Shown here: positions 58,141 to 64,000 of the stretch, one piece after another
How the letters are laid out: the number at the start of each line of letters is the position of its first letter
Position numbering within the stretch: the first letter of the stretch is position 1
From: Marthasterias glacialis
Taxonomy: Eukaryota > Echinodermata > Asteroidea > Forcipulatida > Asteriidae
Assembly: GCA_911728455.2 (NCBI GenBank)
Contig: OU452222.1
Location: 6,639,108 to 6,703,107 of the forward strand
Direction: 5' to 3'
DNA: 64,000 bases
Notes under the pieces: model-generated
Databases searched by the model: none
What the model was told of the DNA's origin: nothing
What the model saw: the letters and a program-made list of their open reading frames with translations, nothing else
Program-made: the position numbers and the translations under genes

Positions 58141-59683
58141 GTACGGAAACAGTACTTTCAGAACTGTAACTTGTAACTGTAAGGCTCCCCCGTGAGCCTT
58201 ACAAGTTACAGCTAATGACATTTCAGCCCACCGTAACGCTATGGCGTTTAAAAAATGATTAACAAATCGGAACTTTCACTGCCTTGTGCCACGCATAACT
58301 TCAGTTTCCTTTGTACTGTGCATCTAAAACTTTCCAAACATGTTGGACATACATCCATGATCAGCTAGGACTTTAAGCCTTATTTGACGTAATTGCTGCA
58401 TCTGCCGTTATTGCTTAATTTAGTGGTGACCTATGCCATAGCCTATGGAGAGATCGTCAAATAAACCTTGCAACTCGCGACGACCAGAGCGGTACCACCA
58501 CGCACGATGCGTGATAAATAGCGTCGGTCAGTGTCCTGTACGTCGATAATGTTGTGCCTATGTGTTCAAGGAAAGGGCACCAAACTAAAAATTTCATGTA
58601 GACTCGTTCCAAGTCCCTCCTGCGCAGCAATTAATTTTTACGCAAACAGGATTTTTTTTTATGGATTGTGCACTGCTATGTTCAGTCGATGGAGCAATTT
58701 TAAGTATGCGCAAATGCTCATCGTTTGCGCAAATTGAAATGAAAGTTTAGGACCTCTTGATCTGGCAATGATGTCTAATTTGGGCGATAATCTTGTTGCC
58801 AATTCGGGCGATGGTTGCCAAATATGGCGATTTTGTCAAATGTGGCTTAAACCCCTAACTGATGATGCTCGCCTGTGCACAATTTTTTATTTTATTGCAT
58901 AAAACTCTTTAAAAAATGAAATTTATCACCGAGGGCTGTCCCGGTCGAGTCGGTTTTGGTCCCGTGAAGACAAACACGACTCTCCATAACGTTGGGTCGG
59001 ACCAACCATTTTCTGAGAGGGGTGTTGCAAGGCTTGAGGGGCACAATCGCGTTGTTTAAGAATGACGGTACCCGTGCGCTGCGAAGTTGATGGCAGAGTA
59101 CGTTATTTGAAACCGTGCGTGTATCTCAATAATAAACAGCTGTAGATAAATACTATCACAGTAACCTGCGAAAATGGTGGTTACTATTACTAATTTGGGG
59201 AGTGAGTCCAAAAAATTTAACAATCTTAAGTTTCTCTAATTTTGAACGTACCCTACCATCAACTTCGCAGCGCACGGGCATGGTCATTCTTAAACAACGC
59301 GATCGTGCCCCTCAAGCCTTGCGCCACCCCTCTCAGAAAATGGTTGGTCCGACCCATCGTGTATTGGAGAGTCGTGTTGTCTTCACGGGACCAAAACCGA
59401 CTCGACCGGGACAGCCCTCGGTGAGAAATTTCATTTTTTAAAGAGTTTTATGCAATAAAATAAAAAATTGTGCACAGGCGAGCATCGTGGATGTATGTCC
59501 AACATGTTTGGAAAGTTTTAGATGCACAGTACAAAGGAAACTGAAGTTATGCATGACAAAAGGTAGTGAAAGTTCCGATTTGTTAATCATTTTTGAAACG
59601 CCATAGCGTTACGGTGGGCTGAAATGTCATTAGCTATAAGGCTCACGGGGGAGCCGTACAGTTCTGGAAGTACGGAAACAGGT
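58141..59683. mobile_element. 1.5-kb foldback element built from repeat family R1
   Basis: Arms: 58,141-58,370 and 58,860-59,100 on the left are inverted as 59,250-59,480 and 59,478-59,683 on the right. Shared words include GCTGTCCCGGTCGAGTCGG, CCATCAACTTCGCAGCGCAC and CTTAAACAACGCGAT. The left arm carries about 490 bp (58,370-58,860) absent from the right arm. The outer parts are R1 copies like 24,205-24,400. No coding. Confidence 0.88.
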
Positions 59684-60730
59684 TAACTCGTACCTTGGCC
59701 AACTCGTACCTTCACGTTAAGACCACTCGTACCTTCGCCAACTCGTACCTTCGCAATCTCGTACATTCAGTTAAACTTAGTCAACTCGTAGCTCCGTTTT
59801 ATTTAGCGAAGTCTCACAACATCACCATCTAACAAATGCATAAGTTCCATACTGCCATTTATCAGTTCTACTAAGTTCTACTATATGTAAAGCATTAGTA
59901 ATACTCATCACTGTATCAGACTGAAAATGGCTTTAACGTTTAAAAAACTATAATATAAAACTCCTATATATCGGATGACACACGGACCCTCTACCGGGGA
60001 TCATGATGGATACCAATCAAAACAAAAACGATGAAAAACACAAAAGTGTGTGACCGATAGCAGTTCAGCGCAGCACACAACTCTTATATGCCGGCCACAT
60101 CGCTCAGCGTGGCTTGGTTTTTGAGCATCAGTACTTGCCCTGCTCAGTATTTTATTAAATCAGCAAAAAATACCTTCCAATTTCACTTAAAGTTGATTGT
60201 GATGTATATGAAGTGTAGGTTAATAAAAAATAAAGCCATTACCGTTGATGTCACCGATGTCACTTTAACTGATGCCAAGTGTTAATAGCACTGTGATTAG
60301 CCAAATCACCCCAAAATTTGGCAAAGAAAAAAATTGCCGCACTATTAATATTGATTGTCTTACAAAATAATTTTTGAATCCAAAACAAAAAAAAGAACCT
60401 AGAATAGGAAAAAAAAAAAATACGACAGTTCAACATTCCAAGCCCCGTTAAATTTGAATGGCGCAACTCTTAAATTTGTGGAAAAAATTACTCAAAAAAT
60501 CGGGTGTCCGAATTTGCTGCAGCTAGACATCGCGCGAACGTTCATTCTCAGGCGAGGCGATCCATAAATTGTGTCCGAAATAGTGAAGGTACTAGTTGAC
60601 TAAAACAGGAGGTACGAGTTGACTTAACAGAAGGTACGAAGTAACCAAGGTACGAGTTGGCGAAGGTACGAGTTTGCGAAGGTACGAGTTGACCAAGGTA
60701 CGAGTTGGCAAAGGTACGAGTTGACCAAGA
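59681..60730. mobile_element. Foldback-like element with 16-bp tandem repeats in both termini
   Basis: The left end carries AACTCGTACCTT(CGCC) units (59,686-59,785). The right end carries the inverted GGTACGAGTTGGCGAA/GGTACGAGTTGACCAA units (60,590-60,730), at least five or six per side. The 0.8-kb centre is AT-rich and noncoding. Tandemly repeated inverted termini are the hallmark of FoldBack-type elements (known from Drosophila FB and sea urchin TU elements). Confidence 0.85.
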
Positions 60731-61242
60731 AGCAATTGTACTACTATCTCAGTATGAGTCAGTATCACTCATGAGTATGACCAACCATCATAATCATAAT
60801 TATCTGTGCTGACTGTTTGAAACATTCAAAAATCCATATGGTCCATGCATGATCAGTGAAGCGTGTAAATGGTTTTGGATTGTTTAACTCTTTAGTTAAA
60901 CAGTGTGGGCTCCACAATCTACCTCAGAGTAGGACTAGGAATAGGATAGGTAGGAGGGTTAACATGGTTAATATTAATAAACATTTTTTTTACATGGGCC
61001 TAAAACTGACTGAGTTTGTACTTAGGCCTACTTTAAATAACTAAGGAGGTAGCTCTGGGTATAAAGCTTCTTTACAATGCGAACAAAATTACAAGAGCTA
61101 TTTTCCACTATTTTTACTTGATGTGAGAAGCTGAAAGTCTGTTCATATATTTTTAGTACTTTTAACTACTCTGTGAATAAGTTGTAAAAATCTGCTTTCA
61201 CTTTCAGTGAAAATTCAGGATGAATAAAACATCATCGTGAAT
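60731..61242. other. Unassigned sequence
   Basis: Short frames only; no feature. Confidence 0.4.
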
Positions 61243-61640
61243 CGTTTGTCTTCTGCTTTCAAATGGATGGTTGAGGAGTGACGACTGAAAAATCCTTATG
61301 TACTATAACGAAGATTGGCACAGTGGGGTAGGAAACAAGCGCAGCCACTTTGTAATTTTTTTTGCATCACAAACTTGACAGCATCCACTTCCACACTTTC
61401 ACATGCATGGGCTGTGCACACTCTGAGCGCATTGGTCCGCTGTGTCTTTTGAGTCTCTGATTTGTAATACGTCAGTGGGTTCCGATACGCCCGGACTGAG
61501 CAGAGGCTGTGCTTGTACGAGTGAATATTGTCGAGTGGCTGGTTTCCCACTGCACCGTCCAATCTGTGTTACAGTAGTAATGGGGATCTTTTCAGTCGTC
61601 GCTCCTGAACCATTGATTTCAAAGCAGAAGACGAACAATT
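61243..61640. repeat. Inverted repeat, arms about 105 bp
   Basis: GTCTTCTGCTTTCAAATGG and GGAGTGACGACTGAAAA on the left are inverted at about 61,583-61,640 (TTTTCAGTCGTCGCTCC, AAAGCAGAAGAC). Homology reaches the CAGTGGG..AAACCAGC region. Opposed 88-93 codon frames across it are shadows. Confidence 0.7.
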
Positions 61641-61718
61641 CAGCAGCCATGAGTTTTTTTATAGTTGATTTGTTGATCATGTAACACTTTTACAAGACTA
61701 CTTGTGTTTATGTTGCAG

Positions 61719-61772
61719 AGAGAAGGAGTGCCATCAACAGATGCATGTATGCCTAAGAGGCCTAAGTTAGAG
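61719..61772 (+). pseudogene. Paralogue of the 35,443 exon
   Basis: The acceptor GTTTATGTTGCAG leads into 18 codons, REGVPSTDACMPKRPKLE, then a GTATTT donor. Upstream (TTGATCATGTAACAC..TTACAAGAC) and downstream (TA.TTAGCAT.AA, CCTGATACATGCTG) intron sequences match those around 35,443-35,505. The exon keeps length modulo three and an ending K.E, so frame was conserved. No partner exons for the larger gene follow before the palindrome at 62,231, so it is a fragment unless its gene continues beyond the window. Confidence 0.6.
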
Positions 61773-62230
61773 GTATTTATGTAGTTATTAGCATTAAATA
61801 CACGTAAAGACCTGATACATGCTGAATATGCTTCAAAGTGCCAAAGTCTCAAAAAAGAAACCCGTCAAGTGAGTCTCATATTACTGCCAAGACAAAAGCA
61901 ATTTTATTTGTTTGACTTTGCAACTCTGCACTTTGTTGCTAATTGGGTCATTCCATGTCAAATCATCACGCCTCCAAGGGTCAATCTCACAGATTTTCTT
62001 TAAATTTGCTGAATTAGTTTGGTCCTATGAGAAAACCCGGAAACCCAAATTTGAACGTTCTGGGTCATGTGGTCTGTGAGGTACAGGTCGTTGAACCTTT
62101 GACCTTTTGTTTTTTCAACATAAATTTGGATTCTTGTACCCCCAGTTATGAATATTGGACAGAGATGATTTTTAGCTTAAATTGAAGGCCTTGAGACACT
62201 AAATTAACATATTTGCAAATATTTTTTTTA
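61773..62230. other. Unassigned sequence before palindrome
   Basis: GGTCATTCCATGTCAAATC and TTTGACCTTTTG phrases look repeat-derived. May be the outer continuation of the palindrome arm whose partner lies past the window end. Confidence 0.4.
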
Positions 62231-64000
62231 AAGTCAGGAATTCAGTTGAATTTGAAACAAAACAGACTTTGACCCTTGACCCCTCGGGAGCCGCAATTTC
62301 AATTTTTTTCAAACTTTGTCAAAAGAAGGCCTCAGGTGTTGCAATTGATCACACCAAATATAAAAGTGGGACCTCCATAGGTTTAGATGGGACATTAGTT
62401 TCTATGAGGGTAGTAGGCCTACACTGAAAAATACATTAAAACGTGCACATTTCAATAGATGTACACAAACATGTACAGTATGAACATGGTTTGATACTGT
62501 GTATGACTTCAGATTTCAATTTGAATCATTATTTATTATAATATTGTGAAATTACACTTGCCATGAAAGTGTTTCATTGTCTTGGCAGTGGGGGGAGGGG
62601 GTTGGTTGTTGGTGGGTGGGGGGGGGCTGGGTGGGGGGAGAAGTGCATCGGTGCAAATTCCTCTTGTTCCTGAATCAACTGTAATGCCGATTTGGTATCA
62701 GGTTGGTGCAATTTTAGTGGTAGGCATTTGATAGAAGTTGGTGTACCCCAAAACTACATTAGAGCTCTGAATTGGTGCTCTATTGGTGTACTCTTGATGC
62801 ATCCCAACCTAAAACTTGTAGGTTGGTGCATGTAGTTTACATTATTGTATTTGATGATATTGTGAAATTAACTGGCCTTGTAAGTGTTACTTTGTCTGGG
62901 TGGTGGTTGGGAGGGGAGGAGAGGGGGTTGATGGGGGCAGCTGGGGGGAGCATCGTGCCAATTTCTTCCTGTAACTTCATGAACTTGCAAGTTTCTATAA
63001 GTATTTTACGTAAACCTGAGTAAGAGCCCTCCCAATAGTGATTTACAGAATGTCAGTGTTCTGCGTATTCGCATCAGTTTTTAGCGTATTCACATCATGC
63101 TCAATATTGTATGCATAGTTCCAAGCACGAGAACTGCTGGTGAGAACTGTGAAAAAGGGCCGTCCAAAAGCTGAATCTTTGTGTAGGTGTGGGGGACCTC
63201 TACTACTGTTGGTGGGCTCTTACTCAGGTTACGTAAAATACTTCTAGAAACTTGCAAGATACAGCAGGAAAATTGTCACGACGCTCATGCCCCCCCCCTC
63301 CCCAACCAACCCCCTCTGCCCTCCCAACCACCACCAAGACAATGAAACACTTTCATGGCCAGTGTAATTTCACAATATTATCAAAAATAATAATGGAAAC
63401 TACATGCACCAACCAGCACAATTTTTATGTTGGGATGGCTGCATCAAGGGTACACCAATAGTGCACCAATTCAGAGCTCTAGTTTTGGGGTACACCAACT
63501 TCTATCAAATGCCTACCACTAAAATTGCACCAACCTGATACCAAATCGGCATTACAGTTGATTCAGGGACAAGATGCTCTTCTTGCATCAATGCTCTTCT
63601 CCCCCACCCAGCCCCCGCCCCATCCTCCTCCCCCGCCACTCCCACCCCAAGACAATGAAACACTTTCATGGCAAGTGTAATTTCACAATATTATGAAAAA
63701 TAATGATTCAAATTGAAATCTGAAGTCATACACAGTATCAAACCATGTTCATACTGTACATGTTTGTGTACATCCATTGAAATGTGCACGTTTTAATGTA
63801 ATTTTCAGTATTTTTCAGTGTACTACCCTCATAGAAACTAATGTCCCATCTAAACCTATGGAGGTCCCACTTTTATATTTGGTGTGATCAATTGCAACAC
63901 CTGAGGCCTTCTTTTGACAAAGTTTGAAAAAAATTGAAATTGCGGCTCCCGAGGGGTCAAAGTCTGTTTTGTTTCAAATTCAACTGAATTCCTGACTTTA
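62231..64000. repeat. Large palindrome, arms at least 790 bp (cut by window end)
   Basis: The left arm 62,231-63,030 is the reverse complement of 63,212-64,000 with a 180-bp spacer. Landmarks: TAAAGTCAGGAATTCAG at 62,231 against CTGAATTCCTGACTTTA at the end; AACCTGAGTAAGAGCCCTCC at 63,013 against GGGCTCTTACTCAGGTTACG at 63,212. Each arm holds G-rich or C-rich runs and a repeated ATATTGTGAAATTA..CTGCC-type block. The window stops inside the right arm. Confidence 0.92.

Noticed and set aside
61399..61684. Opposed 80-93 codon frames with plausible composition
   Set aside because: They lie across an inverted repeat, and neither has splice or start context; coding not supported.

Overview
The window is eukaryotic, nuclear and repeat-dominated. 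It has GT-AG introns with canonical GTAAGT donors, AATAAA signals, non-LTR, LTR, Penelope-like and tyrosine-recombinase retroelement remnants, many MITE-like inverted repeats, a GATA microsatellite, and frequent TACATGTA and TAGGCCTAC motifs. This fits a marine deuterostome, most likely an echinoderm such as a sea star (an inference from base composition and repeat style; no marker gene proves it). I see no rRNA, tRNA, CRISPR or bacterial operon structure.

Layout. 1-15,130: the right end of a very large tandem array with a 99-bp unit (33 codons, so the frame is kept between units), with higher-order duplications and decay toward its right edge. 15,131-20,690: a retroelement graveyard (tyrosine-recombinase fragment, Penelope-like 3' end, a roughly 1-kb inverted minisatellite, small inverted-repeat elements). 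20,693-22,961: a 2.1-kb DNA transposon with perfect 30-bp terminal repeats and an 8-bp target duplication, inserted into a small TA-flanked MITE. 23,184-23,768: remnants of a THAP/P-type transposase. 24,574-30,760: a complete, recent but internally deleted Ty3/Gypsy-like LTR retrotransposon (near-identical 1.16-kb LTRs, gag, a Pol tail, and 2.6 kb of unexplained cargo). 31,167-33,255: palindromic elements, one of them nested several levels deep.

The best gene is on the plus strand at 35,443-38,841: three exons with compatible phases, a stop and a poly(A) signal, encoding about 350 residues of unknown family. A candidate 13-codon first exon lies at 33,494. A paralogue of its 63-nt exon, with flanking intron, lies at 61,719-61,772. 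A second, weaker three-exon plus-strand model (48,650-51,201) would encode a protein of about 80 residues; its first exon has an inverted homologue at 44,957.

38,842-48,600 holds MITEs, a PIF/Harbinger-like element with a nested TA-MITE, degenerate minisatellites and two non-LTR reverse-transcriptase fragments. 52,000-64,000 holds a 0.9-kb GATA array, dispersed repeats and three large foldback structures; the last palindrome runs off the right end. Most of the window is mobile-element and satellite sequence. The genes show no pathway or operon relationship to each other. All homology statements are from reading motifs; no database search was made.
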